From positions 1-64,000 of the forward strand of contig NZ_JRGM01000140.1 of the NCBI RefSeq assembly GCF_000764665.1: 64,000 nucleotides of DNA, written 5' to 3'. The translations under genes were made by a program, and so were the position numbers. The stretch's first letter is position 1. Each line of letters starts with the position of its first letter. The notes beneath the pieces are model-generated. The model did no database searches, was not told where the DNA came from, and saw nothing but the letters and a program-made list of their open reading frames with translations. This DNA comes from Aeromonas lacus. GTDB lineage: Bacteria; Pseudomonadota; Gammaproteobacteria; Enterobacterales; Aeromonadaceae. Below are positions 8,656-17,810 of this stretch, one piece after another.

Positions 8656-9447
8656 ATGTGCGAACTGCTCGGCATGAGTGCCAATGTGCCGACCGATATC
8701 TGTTTCAGTTTTACCGGCCTGATGCTGCGTGGCGGCAAGACCGGCCCCCACAAGGATGGCTGGGGCATTACCTTTTACGAAGGGAAGGGCTTTCGCACCT
8801 TCAAAGATCCCGAACCCAGCGCCCAGTCACCCATCGCCAGACTGGTACAAGCGCTGCCCATCAAGAGCTGCGCCGTCGTCAGCCATATCCGGCAGGCCAA
8901 CCGTGGCTGCGTCTCGCTGGAAAACACCCACCCATTTACCCGCGAACTGTGGGGCCGTTACTGGACTTTTGCCCACAATGGCCAGCTCACCGGCTACAAG
9001 AAGTTGCCGACCGGGCGACATCGTCCGGTGGGAGATACCGACAGCGAACACGCCTTTTGCTGGCTGCTCGACCGGTTGGAGCAGAAGTATCCCAAGCGTC
9101 CCGCCAACTTTCCCGCCATGTTTCGCTATATGGCCACCTTGTGTGATGAGCTCAGAGGGCTTGGGGTATTCAACATGCTGCTCTCGGACGGGGAGTATGT
9201 GATGACCTACTGCAGCAACAACCTGCACTGGCTGACTCGTTGCGCCCCGTTTGGCGAGGCGAGTTTGCTGGATGAAGAGGTGGTGATCGATTTCCAGAGC
9301 GAAACCACGCCCAACGATGTGGTGACGCTGGTCACGACGCGGCCGCTGACAGGCAATGAAAACTGGATCAAGATGGCCCCCGGCGAATTCAATCTGTTCC
9401 GGCTTGGGGAGCGGGTGGCGACTAACCAAATCAGCGTCGCACCATAA
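8656..9447 (+). CDS. yafJ: Class II glutamine amidotransferase, YafJ family
   Basis: A 263-residue Ntn-type glutamine amidotransferase domain protein. Cys2 directly after the initiator Met would be the nucleophile (MCELLGMS). Other family marks are DGWGITFYEGKGFRTFKDP, SHIRQANRG, NTHPFTRELWGRYWTFAHNGQL and DSEHAFCWLLDRL. The acceptor substrate of the YafJ group is not firmly established. The gene lies 135 bp after gmhA, the same neighbour as in E. coli, and has a GGAAGG-type ribosome site and a strong terminator of its own. Confidence 0.93.
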   Translation: MCELLGMSANVPTDICFSFTGLMLRGGKTGPHKDGWGITFYEGKGFRTFKDPEPSAQSPIARLVQALPIKSCAVVSHIRQANRGCVSLENTHPFTRELWGRYWTFAHNGQLTGYKKLPTGRHRPVGDTDSEHAFCWLLDRLEQKYPKRPANFPAMFRYMATLCDELRGLGVFNMLLSDGEYVMTYCSNNLHWLTRCAPFGEASLLDEEVVIDFQSETTPNDVVTLVTTRPLTGNENWIKMAPGEFNLFRLGERVATNQISVAP

Positions 9448-9453
9448 AAAAAT

Positions 9454-9477
9454 ACCAGGGTAGAAAACTACCCTGGT
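9454..9477 (+). terminator. Terminator of yafJ
   Basis: A 10-bp perfect stem (ACCAGGGTAG / CTACCCTGGT) with loop AAAA is followed by TTCTT. Confidence 0.85.
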
Positions 9478-9744
9478 TCTTCGCAGCAGCCATAAAGGCA
9501 AAAAGGGATGAGAGGTGTTGCTGAGCAATATCACTCTGACAAAGCAGATTGTTATTTTACTGTTAATCAAAGGCAATTGGTTTGTATCTTTTTCCATTTA
9601 CACAACCTCGATAGTGCGAGCCATTTCACGTTTTTCACCTTAGAACTCACTTCATCATCAGGGGAATAATGGCTATGGAAGCGATCTTGTTGATGGAATT
9701 ATCTATAGTATGGTCTGTTTGAATACCTTTCTGGGGAGGCACAC

Positions 9745-10080
9745 ATGGAGTGGGTAGATCGCAAGGTATTGCAGCAGTTGGCCGATGACATTGGTCAGGA
9801 GATGTTGCCGGTGGTGATCTCTGTCTTTATCGAAGAGGTGGGTGAGCAGATGGGTCAGCTCAGGCCACTCTATGAGCAGGGCGATTGGGCACAACTGGCC
9901 AGAGTGGCCCACAGCATGAAATCATCCTGTGGCAGCTACGGCGCCATGCCCAGCTACCAGCAGGTGATGGCGCTGGAGATGGCCTGCAAGCAGGCCGATG
10001 CCGGTGAAGCGGGGCGTCAATTACAAGAGTTGGAGCACTCCCTGCCCCAGGTTCTCTCTTTTCTCGCCACCTATCAGTGA
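9745..10080 (+). CDS. LuxU-like Hpt phosphotransfer protein
   Basis: A 111-residue four-helix Hpt domain protein with no other domain. The phospho-accepting histidine is H56 in ARVAHSMKSSCGSYGA, the same context as H58 of Vibrio LuxU (ISHALKSSAASFGA). Size and overall pattern, including the N-terminal EIG-like and FIEE segments, also fit LuxU. In Vibrio, luxU lies with luxO and near the yvcK homologue; here yvcK is the convergent neighbour but no luxO is present in the window. Two genes away lies a FIST sensor and hybrid kinase of the type that feeds LuxU in V. cholerae. The LuxU identity is likely but not proven without checking for luxO elsewhere. Confidence 0.75.
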   Translation: MEWVDRKVLQQLADDIGQEMLPVVISVFIEEVGEQMGQLRPLYEQGDWAQLARVAHSMKSSCGSYGAMPSYQQVMALEMACKQADAGEAGRQLQELEHSLPQVLSFLATYQ

Positions 10081-10110
10081 AGGCTCTTTGGTTCGGCGCA
10101 TGCTGTTTGG

Positions 10111-11025
10111 TCAGCGTGCGTTGAGCAGATGCTGGATCACTCTGTCCAGTGCGAGCTTCAGCTTCAATCGATCGTGGCGGTGAGGCAGCTCGCTCTCCCC
10201 CAGCTCAGCCTCGATCAGTTTTCCTTGCCACTCTCCTGCTCCTCCGGCTTCGCTGGGGGCGAGGATGGCGTCAATCCGTCCCTGACCGATCCTTGATTCC
10301 AGCCAGCGACACTGGCTCTTCAGAGCAAGCTGGCCAGCTGGCCCTTTCTCCGCTACCAGATTGCAGATAAAGACCACCATGGCGTTGCTCTCGTTGATGG
10401 CTTGGGCGATCTCGGCCAGCAGCAAGGGGGGCATGATGGAGGTGAGAAAACTGCCCGGCCCGAGGATGATCATATCAGCCTGTTGCAGCGCCTGTACTGC
10501 CTCTTTGGTGGCCTGCACTTCGGGCATCAGGCCAAGGGAGAGCGGTGGGGAGGCGAGCTGGTCGATCGAGACCTCTCCCAGGATCCGGGTGCCGCACTCC
10601 ATGTTGGCGCAAAGATCAGTCGGAAATTCAGACATGGGTAGCAATTGTGACTCGATTTTGAGCATGTCGCTAATGAGCTTGATAGCATCAAGAGGACGGA
10701 CGCAGAGGTTATCAAGTGCCAGCAGCATCAGGTTGCCGAGGTTGTGTCCCGCCAGTTCACCCCGGCCGGCGAAGCGATATTCAAACAGCATGCTGCCGAT
10801 GCTGGGATCGGTCACCAGCTGATTGAGGCAGTTGCGAAGATCGCCCCAGGCGATGCAATCCTGACTCTTGCGCAGGCGTCCGGTGGAGCCACCATCATCT
10901 GTTGTGGTGACTATGCCGGTCAGGCGTTGACCCAAGAACGAGAGGGATGAGAGCACTCGTCCCATACCGTGGCCACCACCGATGGCAACGACCCGCTCGA
11001 AGTCATTGATGTTTTTCTGCCACAT
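10111..11025 (-). CDS. YvcK/CofD-family protein (UPF0052)
   Basis: A 304-residue Rossmann-like protein of the YvcK/CofD family. The N-terminal nucleotide-binding loop is VVAIGGGHGMGRVLSSL and the family signature TTDDGGSTGRLR follows. Later motifs are GDLRNCL, ELAGHNLGNLMLLAL and ILGPGSFLTSIMP. In Bacillus YvcK binds UDP-GlcNAc and affects cell-wall and gluconeogenic growth; E. coli YbhK is the enteric member. The residues for F420 synthesis partners are not expected in this organism, so a CofD transferase role is unlikely. It is convergent with the Hpt gene (31 bp apart) and divergent from the FIST gene. Confidence 0.88.
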   Translation of the reverse strand: MWQKNINDFERVVAIGGGHGMGRVLSSLSFLGQRLTGIVTTTDDGGSTGRLRKSQDCIAWGDLRNCLNQLVTDPSIGSMLFEYRFAGRGELAGHNLGNLMLLALDNLCVRPLDAIKLISDMLKIESQLLPMSEFPTDLCANMECGTRILGEVSIDQLASPPLSLGLMPEVQATKEAVQALQQADMIILGPGSFLTSIMPPLLLAEIAQAINESNAMVVFICNLVAEKGPAGQLALKSQCRWLESRIGQGRIDAILAPSEAGGAGEWQGKLIEAELGESELPHRHDRLKLKLALDRVIQHLLNAR

Positions 11026-11141
11026 AAAGGCATCCTGTCATTGGTCTCAGTTGACCGCTATATTAGCAAGTGGGTCGAGGTAATTGTTTGATAAAGGTAT
11101 GATTTTTGCTTGCGACTGGCATCTGTTAACACGACAAGGAG

Positions 11142-12326
11142 ATGGTGTTGAAATTTCTGACCGTTCACTCCCTCGCTGAAAGTTCAGCGCTGGCGGCTCA
11201 AGAGATCTGTGCGCGGCTGCGCCACCATTCCATGCAGGCTCCCTCCCTGTTGCTGATCTATTTTACCGAGGCCCATGAGGGCGAGATAGTCTGTTCCGAG
11301 CTAAAACGCCAATTCCCGACCACCCGTTTGCTGGGGTGCAGCTCCTGCGGCGGGGTGATGACCGAGGTGGGCCATCATGCCAGACAGGGATATGGTCTCG
11401 CTGTAGCGGCGTTTTACGACGAGGCGGGAGCCTATGGCATCGCCGGCGCCAGCGGTAGTCAGGTCGATGTGAGGCAGTTGCTGCGTCGCGCCATGAGTGA
11501 CTGTGGCCGACCCGGCGAGTTGCCCCAGCTTATCCTCTTTCATGCCAGTCCCGGCCAGGAAGAAGGTCTGCTGGCCGGCATTGAGGCAGAGTTGGGCGCA
11601 TCCGTACCCGTGGTTGGCGGCTCTGCAGCAGACAACAGTGTCAGCGGCAATTGGCAACTCTGTTGGGACGAGTCGATGACCCGCGACGGCATCGTGCTGG
11701 CGGTGCTCTATCCCGACTGCCAGCTCGCGTTTCAGTTTCACTCCGGCTACGTCCCCGCCGAATGCAGCGGCGAGATCACCTCCTGCCATGGGCGGGAGGT
11801 GCTGACTATTGATCACCAGCCCGCCGCAGAGGTCTATGCCCGCTGGTGCGGGCGCCAGTCCCCCTGGCCTGTGGGCCCCATCTTGCGCGAAACCACGCTC
11901 AATCCACTGGCTCGTCAGGTGGGCTCCCTCGATGGCGTTCCCTATTACAAGCTCTCTCATCCGGAGGCGGTTACCGAGCAGGGGGGCTTGCGCCTCTTTA
12001 CCGACGTGGCTCCGGGCGAACGGTTGCTCCTGATGTACAGCAGTCAGGAGGGATTGTTGCAACGTAGCCTCAATGCAATCCGGATCGAGCCGGGCTATGG
12101 TGTCGATGTTGAATTACAGCCTATCGGCGCGCTTATCATCTTTTGTGCTGGTTGCCGTTTGGCGCTTGGTGATATGTTGTGCGAGTTTGTCGAACAGAGC
12201 CGTGCTCGTCTCGGCAAGATCCCTTTTATCACTCCCTTTACGTTCGGCGAGCAGGGGCGGCTGCCCCACGGTGAGCTGGCTCACGGCAACCTGATGGTAT
12301 CGAGCGTGATCTTCCTGACCCGTTAG
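11142..12326 (+). CDS. FIST-domain sensor protein, NosP/VpsV-like
   Basis: A 394-residue soluble protein with a FIST_N domain at about 25-220 and a FIST_C domain at about 225-375. Recognisable parts are LLGCSSCGGVMTE, VPVVGGSAADN and PFTFGEQGRL. FIST proteins of this size encoded just before a hybrid kinase are the NosP group, described as haem-binding nitric-oxide sensors that control the partner kinase; VpsV of V. cholerae is one. The kinase gene starts 15 bp after the stop. AAGGAG lies immediately before the ATG at 11142, too close for good initiation; TTG at 11148 in the same frame has better spacing and may be the true start. Confidence 0.82.
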   Translation: MVLKFLTVHSLAESSALAAQEICARLRHHSMQAPSLLLIYFTEAHEGEIVCSELKRQFPTTRLLGCSSCGGVMTEVGHHARQGYGLAVAAFYDEAGAYGIAGASGSQVDVRQLLRRAMSDCGRPGELPQLILFHASPGQEEGLLAGIEAELGASVPVVGGSAADNSVSGNWQLCWDESMTRDGIVLAVLYPDCQLAFQFHSGYVPAECSGEITSCHGREVLTIDHQPAAEVYARWCGRQSPWPVGPILRETTLNPLARQVGSLDGVPYYKLSHPEAVTEQGGLRLFTDVAPGERLLLMYSSQEGLLQRSLNAIRIEPGYGVDVELQPIGALIIFCAGCRLALGDMLCEFVEQSRARLGKIPFITPFTFGEQGRLPHGELAHGNLMVSSVIFLTR

Positions 12327-12341
12327 AGAACAGGCAACAAG

Positions 12342-14438
12342 ATGATTGGCAACAGCGAACTGGAAGCCCTGGGCGACAAACTGCAGACCACTCTGGTCGA
12401 TCTGATGCGTTGTCGTGAGCGCGAGGCCAAATACCGGCATGAATCCCAGACCCTGCTGAGCGGGGTAGCGACACTGGCCGATGCCCAGACGCCGGAGCAG
12501 GTGCTGGAGAGCCTCATCCAGGTGCTCAAGCCTTTTATCGGATTTGAGCATGCGGATGTGGTGGCTTGGGAAGGAAAAGTAGGGGTCACCCACCTCACTA
12601 CCGATCCTGTGGAGCAGGGACATAACTGGGCCATGACACCGGCATTTGGCCGGGCGATTGCGGGAGAGACGCTGGTGATCTACGACCCTTCCCAGTTGCC
12701 TGAGCTGGCGGATCTCGCTGCAGCGCCGGGATGGGCGAGCCTGATGCTCACCGGGCTGCAGGCTCCCGGATTCAGTGCTACCATCATCTGCCGTCACTCC
12801 CGTGCCGGCACGTTCGATCTCACCAGCAAGGCGGCGATGCAGCGCTGCCGCCCGCTCATCTCGCAGGCACTTGTCAACATCACCTACCGGGCTCGTTTGC
12901 AGGAGCAAGTTGCGGCCAAGACCGAGGCACTGCAGGCCAGCAAGCGCCGTTTTCGCAGTTTTGCCGCCATGGCGTCGGACTGGTTTTGGGAGACGGATGC
13001 CGAGCACAGACTCAGCTACGCCTCCGAGCCCGGCTATCTCGATGAGCAGATGCCGCTCTCTACCCGGCCGACTCTCTATGACTATGTTTGCAACAAGGGC
13101 AGCCGGGAAGCCAACGTCTACCTCGAACTGCTGGAACAGCGTCAGCCGGTTCGGGCAGTGCGAATGCAGGTCGCTCTGCAGGGTGGGCCTTGCTGGATGG
13201 AGGTGAGCGCCGAGCCGAGCTTCGATGAAGAGCGCAACTTTATCGGCTACCGCGGCACCGCGCGGGACATCAGCAGCCAGATCCGGCGTGAGGAGGAGCT
13301 GGCTCGGGCACGGGATGAAGCCGAAGCGGCCAACCGCGCCAAATCCCAGTTTCTGGCTATGATGACCCACGAGATCCGCTCTCCGATGAACGCTGTGCTG
13401 GGCATGCTCGATCTGTTGCAACATGCCGAGCTGGCACCGGATCAGCAGAGCCTGCTGCGTCACGCGACCCACTCGGCCAGATTGCTGCAAACCATTATCG
13501 ACGATGTGCTCGACTTCTCGAAAATCGAATCCCAGACCCTGGTATTTCACTGCGAGACGATGCAGACAGAACGCCTCTGTCAGTCGCTTATCGAGCCGCT
13601 GCAGGCAAGGGCCGATGCCAAGGGGATCGAGTTGTGCTGTGAAGTAGACGATGGTGTGCCCGGGGAGTTGCAGGGAGACCCGATGCGGCTCTCCCAGGTG
13701 ATCGGCAATCTGCTCGACAACGCCCTCAAATTTACCGATGAGGGGAGGGTGACGCTGCGGCTCGGCTGGCATGAGGAGAAATTGCGGGTTTCGGTGAGTG
13801 ATACCGGGATCGGGATTGCCCCGGAGGATCAGTCCCAGCTTTTTGAACCCTTCTCGCAGGTCGATAACTCGGCCACCCGTCGCTTCTCGGGAACCGGCCT
13901 TGGCCTTGCCATCAGTAAGCGTCTGGTTTCTCTGATGGGCGGGGAGATCCGGCTGGAGAGTGAGCCTGGCAAGGGGAGTCGCTTCTGGTTTGAGCTCAGC
14001 AACATGGCGCTGCCCTGTCACTGCCAGCCTGCTCTGGAAGAGAGTGCTCCCGCCCTGCTGCCGCTCGATGTGCTGGTGGTGGAAGATAGCCCGGTCAATC
14101 AGCTGGTGGTGTCGCTGATGCTGCAAAAACTGGTGAGCCATGTCCGGTTGGCCGTCAATGGGCTGGATGCGCTGGCGCAAGTGGAGCAACAGCAGCCGGA
14201 CCTGATCCTGATGGATATGCGAATGCCGCAGATGGATGGACTGGAGGCGACCAGACGGTTGCGGGAGATGGGTTACACCATGCCCATCGTCGCGTTGACG
14301 GCCAATGCAATGGCAGAGGACAAGGCGTGCTGTCTGGCTCAGGGGATGGATGATTTTCTCGCCAAGCCGATCACCTTGTCACGACTGCGTGACTGTCTGC
14401 AGCGTCACTTTGGTCAACGGTTGCCGACGCGCGGATAA
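12342..14438 (+). CDS. Hybrid sensor histidine kinase (NahK/VpsS-like)
   Basis: A 698-residue cytoplasmic hybrid kinase without membrane segments. Order: a GAF-like region about 40-175, a short coiled coil, a PAS domain about 205-320 (FWETDAEHRLSYASEPGY), HisKA with H343 (MMTHEIRSPMN), HATPase with N460, DTGIGI and GTGLGL boxes (about 445-553), and a receiver domain from about 575 with D625 (LILMDMRMPQMDG). It lacks its own Hpt domain, so a separate Hpt protein is needed to complete the relay. It forms an operon with the FIST sensor gene. By analogy with VpsS/NahK it would exchange phosphate with the LuxU-like protein encoded at 9745. Confidence 0.87.
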   Translation: MIGNSELEALGDKLQTTLVDLMRCREREAKYRHESQTLLSGVATLADAQTPEQVLESLIQVLKPFIGFEHADVVAWEGKVGVTHLTTDPVEQGHNWAMTPAFGRAIAGETLVIYDPSQLPELADLAAAPGWASLMLTGLQAPGFSATIICRHSRAGTFDLTSKAAMQRCRPLISQALVNITYRARLQEQVAAKTEALQASKRRFRSFAAMASDWFWETDAEHRLSYASEPGYLDEQMPLSTRPTLYDYVCNKGSREANVYLELLEQRQPVRAVRMQVALQGGPCWMEVSAEPSFDEERNFIGYRGTARDISSQIRREEELARARDEAEAANRAKSQFLAMMTHEIRSPMNAVLGMLDLLQHAELAPDQQSLLRHATHSARLLQTIIDDVLDFSKIESQTLVFHCETMQTERLCQSLIEPLQARADAKGIELCCEVDDGVPGELQGDPMRLSQVIGNLLDNALKFTDEGRVTLRLGWHEEKLRVSVSDTGIGIAPEDQSQLFEPFSQVDNSATRRFSGTGLGLAISKRLVSLMGGEIRLESEPGKGSRFWFELSNMALPCHCQPALEESAPALLPLDVLVVEDSPVNQLVVSLMLQKLVSHVRLAVNGLDALAQVEQQQPDLILMDMRMPQMDGLEATRRLREMGYTMPIVALTANAMAEDKACCLAQGMDDFLAKPITLSRLRDCLQRHFGQRLPTRG

Positions 14439-14444
14439 AAAAAA

Positions 14445-14467
14445 TGGTCAACTTTGTGGGTTGACCA
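14445..14467 (+). terminator. Terminator after the hybrid kinase gene
   Basis: Stem TGGTCAA / TTGACCA around a G-rich loop, preceded by eight A. A second small hairpin, TCTTCAG / CTGAAGA, follows at about 14471-14490. Confidence 0.6.
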
Positions 14468-14686
14468 GTTCTTCAGCAAATACTGAAGAGAGCACGGGAT
14501 AAATCGGGTTGTACAAATCTATATGAAAAATCTGTGCCAACTTTTAAATGACTCTTTTATGTTCAATTTGGCCGTTTAGCGCAGCGGCTCTCTCTTGTTA
14601 TGGCTTGTTGTGTTCCTACTCATTTGCAAAATGCGAAATTTCGATTTTCATTGTTGGAATAATTGCATTTTGCAAAGCTGCTTTTG

Positions 14687-15262
14687 TCATTGTGAAATCA
14701 GGCGATGCAGGAATTTGCGAGCCGCTTCGCTGTTCTGTTTGGCTATCAGCATCTGCTTTTCATAAATCGGCATCGGCAGGATTTCGAGCCAGCGCTGGCA
14801 GAGCCAGGCAGCATCTTCAAAGCGCTTCTCCGGGTAGAGTTCATCAAGTTCCGGATACTGCTCGAACACCTCGCGCAGGCGATTCACCAGCAATTTGTCG
14901 TGGAAATCGGAGTGGGTGCTGGGCCAGTTGGGCAGCGTTTCCACTTTGGCACGACGCAGTCCCAGCTCGTCGGTCTCCATCTCGTGGATGCAGAAGCGCT
15001 CCAGCCCCAGTACTGTGATCCCCAGCATCCCATCGTTCAGGGTGTAGAAGTCAGTCACCTTGACCCGGGTACCGACCGGCAGGATGCGACCTGCTTGTCC
15101 CGAGGTGGTCGACTCTTCCATCACGATGCCAAACCCCTGATCGTTGATGAATGACTCTTTGAGCATCTGCAGATGACGGGGCTCGAACAAACGCAGAGGC
15201 AGCTTGCCGCCCGGGAGTATGTGGGAAGGCAAGGGGAACAGGGCCAAAGGTTGCAGTTTCAT
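14687..15262 (-). CDS. LON substrate-binding (Lon N-terminal) domain protein
   Basis: A 191-residue protein consisting only of the LON substrate-recognition domain, without the AAA+ or protease parts of Lon. Typical parts are LALFPLPSHILPGGKLPLRLFEPRHLQML, GFGIVM and GRILPVGTRVKVTDF. A GGAGG site lies 7 bases before the ATG. Stand-alone LON-domain proteins are common in gammaproteobacteria and their function is not settled. The 248 bp between this stop and the convergent kinase gene hold only the kinase terminator and AT-rich sequence. Confidence 0.88.
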   Translation of the reverse strand: MKLQPLALFPLPSHILPGGKLPLRLFEPRHLQMLKESFINDQGFGIVMEESTTSGQAGRILPVGTRVKVTDFYTLNDGMLGITVLGLERFCIHEMETDELGLRRAKVETLPNWPSTHSDFHDKLLVNRLREVFEQYPELDELYPEKRFEDAAWLCQRWLEILPMPIYEKQMLIAKQNSEAARKFLHRLISQ

Positions 15263-15324
15263 GTTCCATCCTCCATTGAGTAGTTGCTGAATAGCTCAAT
15301 GCAGCGACTGTGCCAGAGAATGAA

Positions 15325-15348
15325 AAAAGCCACCGGAGGGTGGCTTTT
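15325..15348 (-). terminator. Terminator of the narQP operon
   Basis: Arms AAAAGCCACC and GGTGGCTTTT with a 4-base loop are followed on the minus strand by a T run. It lies 18 bp past the response-regulator stop. Confidence 0.85.
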
Positions 15349-15365
15349 CGGGAGGTTGCGGGCGT

Positions 15366-16004
15366 TTAGTTGCGCTGCTCAAGATACATGACAGCCGCTT
15401 CCACGCGGCTCTGCGCCTCGAGTTTCTTCAGCAGGCTCTTCACGTGAACCTTGACCGTCCCCTCGGAGATATGGAGTACGGAAGCGACCTGTTTATTGGA
15501 GAGGCCTTTTGCAATTTCACGCAGGATTTGCATTTCGCGACGCGTTAAGCTCTCAAGCTTCTGCTGCAGGTGATCCAGCTCGTAGATATTCTCGAGGTAG
15601 GGGCGCAGCGGCTCGCTCAGGATCTGCTTGCCGGTCATCACGTCGGCCAGCTGGGCCAGCAGCAGATCCGGTTCGGTGTCCTTGAGCAGGTAGCCATCGG
15701 CACCGGCCTTGAGCAGGGCTACCACATCCTGGCGGGCATCGGAGACAGTCAGGATGACGACCCGGGAGGTGACCTCTTCGGCCCGCAGTGCCTTGAGGGT
15801 ATCGAGACCGGAGAGCCCTTTCATATTGAGGTCGAGCAGGATCAGGTCCGGCTCGGACTCCTTGGCCAATGCCACGGCGTCAGTACCGTTGGAGGCTTCA
15901 CCGATCACCTCCATGTTCTCTTCCAGAGCCAGTAACTGCACAATCCCTTTGCGCATCAGGGGATGGTCATCTACGACCAGAACACTGTATTTCATCTCGT
16001 CCAT
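15366..16004 (-). CDS. narP: Nitrate/nitrite response regulator NarP
   Basis: A 212-residue NarL/FixJ-type regulator. The receiver domain (about 5-120) has phospho-acceptor D58 (LILLDLNMKG), and the C-terminal LuxR-type HTH (about 145-208) contains LTRREMQILREIAKGLSNKQVASVLHISEGTVKVHVKSLL. It overlaps the sensor gene by ATGA. Its position beside nap and moa genes, and pairing with a NarQ-type sensor, favours NarP over NarL; narGHJI is not in the window. It probably activates the nap operon in nitrate or nitrite. Confidence 0.87.
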   Translation of the reverse strand: MDEMKYSVLVVDDHPLMRKGIVQLLALEENMEVIGEASNGTDAVALAKESEPDLILLDLNMKGLSGLDTLKALRAEEVTSRVVILTVSDARQDVVALLKAGADGYLLKDTEPDLLLAQLADVMTGKQILSEPLRPYLENIYELDHLQQKLESLTRREMQILREIAKGLSNKQVASVLHISEGTVKVHVKSLLKKLEAQSRVEAAVMYLEQRN

Positions 16005-17761
16005 CAGGCGTCTCTCGCTAGACTGGTGGGAAAAGTCAGATGCACACGGGTGCCTTGTGGCTGCTGTTCGTTGATGGTCAACAGGCCGTGCAGTTTGTTG
16101 GCGCGTTCGTTCATGATACTCAAGCCGTAATGGTTAATCGCCGAGCTGGCGAGTCCAATACCGACACCGTCATCTGAAATCTGAACCTCGATGTTACCAC
16201 TGGCGAGGGTCTCACAGCTAACATCAATCACTTGCGCATTGGCATGTTTGATGGCGTTGAGCACTGCCTCACGGATCAGTTGCAGAATATGGATGTGCTG
16301 GCCCGCTTCAAGATCCGAGTCGGCCAGACCGTAGTGGAACCGGATCTCGGCGTTGGTCTGGGGCTGCAGCTGATCGAGCATTACCCGGATCGCTTCACCC
16401 AGATTGGCATCACCTATGGTGAGGCGGAAGGTGCCGAGCAGCTCGCGCAGCTGGGTGTAGGCGTTGCTGAGCCCTTCGTCGATCTGCTGCATCGCCTCCT
16501 GTGCCTTATCCTGTTGCCCCTTGGCGTAGGAGCGTTTGAGCAGGGTGGACTGGATCTTGAGGTAGGAGAGTGCCTGTGCCAGCGAGTCGTGCAGCTCGCG
16601 GGCGATGACGGCCCGCTCCTCCATCAGCAGCAGCCGCTGGTGTTGCAGCAGGGTCTGATCCTTGTGCAGCACCTGGGCCAGCAGCATGGTGAAGTTTCTG
16701 ATCAGCCGTTCGTCAATGGGGTGCTGGCTGATGATGTCGAGCCGGCCAAATTCCTGATCATCCATCTGCAGATAGAAACTGGCCACCGCATCGAGATCGC
16801 CTGGCCAGCCGGTACGCCCGGAGGTGTAGACCGGCATGGCGTTATTTTCGAAGCGGGTCAGTCGGATGTAATCGATATGCTGGTGGGCAGCCGCCCTGTC
16901 CAACAGCTTGATGAGGGTGCGGGTGCTGAGCGGTGCTGCGTGCAGTTTCTGGGCCGTGCTGTAGAGGAAGGAGAGGGTATCGTTGGCCTGTTGCAGCTTG
17001 GCTGTTTTCTCCTCCACCTTGTTCTCCAGCTCGCGATAGAGCTTGCCCAACTCGTCGGCCATGGTGACAAAGGCGCGCGACAGTTCCCCCAGCTCATTTT
17101 CACCGTGGCTGGGCAGCAGCAGATCGAAATCCTGGCGCTGGATCTGGCGAGCACAATAGACCAGCTGATTGAGCGGGGCGACCACCTGCTTGCGGGTAAA
17201 GCGCACGGTAAACCAGGCGATGAGGATGATGGCGAGCAGACCGAGCCCCTCAGCCAGTGCCAGCATCCGTACCTTGAACTCGACGTGGTACTGCATCTGA
17301 TTGACGAAATCGTCGATGGCGGCCACAAACTTCTCGGTGTTGTCGGTGTAGCGTCTGGGGGTGCTGTTTTCGATGTGCTGACGCATTTCCTGCCACTGAT
17401 CGAGCACTTCGCCATAGGTGCGGCGCAGGGAGGCGGGGGTGATCCAGCGCTGGGTTTCCTGCAGCTCAGCGGCGTGCAGGGTCTCTTCAAACTGGGAGAG
17501 GCGGCCCAGTACACTCTCGCCCCGCTCGATTTCGTAAGCCATCCGGTAAGCCTGCATCCGCAGCGAACCGGAGAGGTTGATCGCCTTGGCATCGGGTACC
17601 GAGTAGAAGAGGGTGACCATGGCAACTACTGCAATAAGGCTGGCCATGAAGAGGATCAATACCATGGCGCGCCCGATGGCGCTGCTGACTGAATGGACTC
17701 TGAATCTGTGTCCCATGCTCATGTTGATATTGACCTCTGAATTGTGACAAGGCGTCGTCAA
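16004..17761 (-). CDS. narQ: Nitrate/nitrite sensor kinase NarQ
   Basis: Inner-membrane sensor kinase. Two membrane segments (about 32-54 and 168-187) enclose a periplasmic domain with the nitrate-binding P-box (SGSLRMQAYRMAYEIE, about 64-79). HAMP follows at about 190-240, then a signalling helix, a divergent GAF-like region, the HisKA_3 motif with H391 (ARELHDSLAQALSYLKIQ), and an ATPase domain with DDGVGIG. The central cysteine cluster typical of NarX is absent, which points to NarQ. The frame opens at 17761, but ATGs at 17722 or 17716 give a more usual start. It is the first gene of narQP, divergent from moaA. Confidence 0.88.
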   Translation of the reverse strand: MTTPCHNSEVNINMSMGHRFRVHSVSSAIGRAMVLILFMASLIAVVAMVTLFYSVPDAKAINLSGSLRMQAYRMAYEIERGESVLGRLSQFEETLHAAELQETQRWITPASLRRTYGEVLDQWQEMRQHIENSTPRRYTDNTEKFVAAIDDFVNQMQYHVEFKVRMLALAEGLGLLAIILIAWFTVRFTRKQVVAPLNQLVYCARQIQRQDFDLLLPSHGENELGELSRAFVTMADELGKLYRELENKVEEKTAKLQQANDTLSFLYSTAQKLHAAPLSTRTLIKLLDRAAAHQHIDYIRLTRFENNAMPVYTSGRTGWPGDLDAVASFYLQMDDQEFGRLDIISQHPIDERLIRNFTMLLAQVLHKDQTLLQHQRLLLMEERAVIARELHDSLAQALSYLKIQSTLLKRSYAKGQQDKAQEAMQQIDEGLSNAYTQLRELLGTFRLTIGDANLGEAIRVMLDQLQPQTNAEIRFHYGLADSDLEAGQHIHILQLIREAVLNAIKHANAQVIDVSCETLASGNIEVQISDDGVGIGLASSAINHYGLSIMNERANKLHGLLTINEQQPQGTRVHLTFPTSLARDA

Positions 17762-17810
17762 GATGCGTGGGAGTGTACTCCAACTTGTGTTAGCATCGAA
17801 AAACTAGATG

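Noticed and set aside
12114-14189. Long minus-strand frame of 691 codons
   Set aside because: Antisense to the hybrid kinase gene, whose domains are clear; a shadow of high third-position GC.
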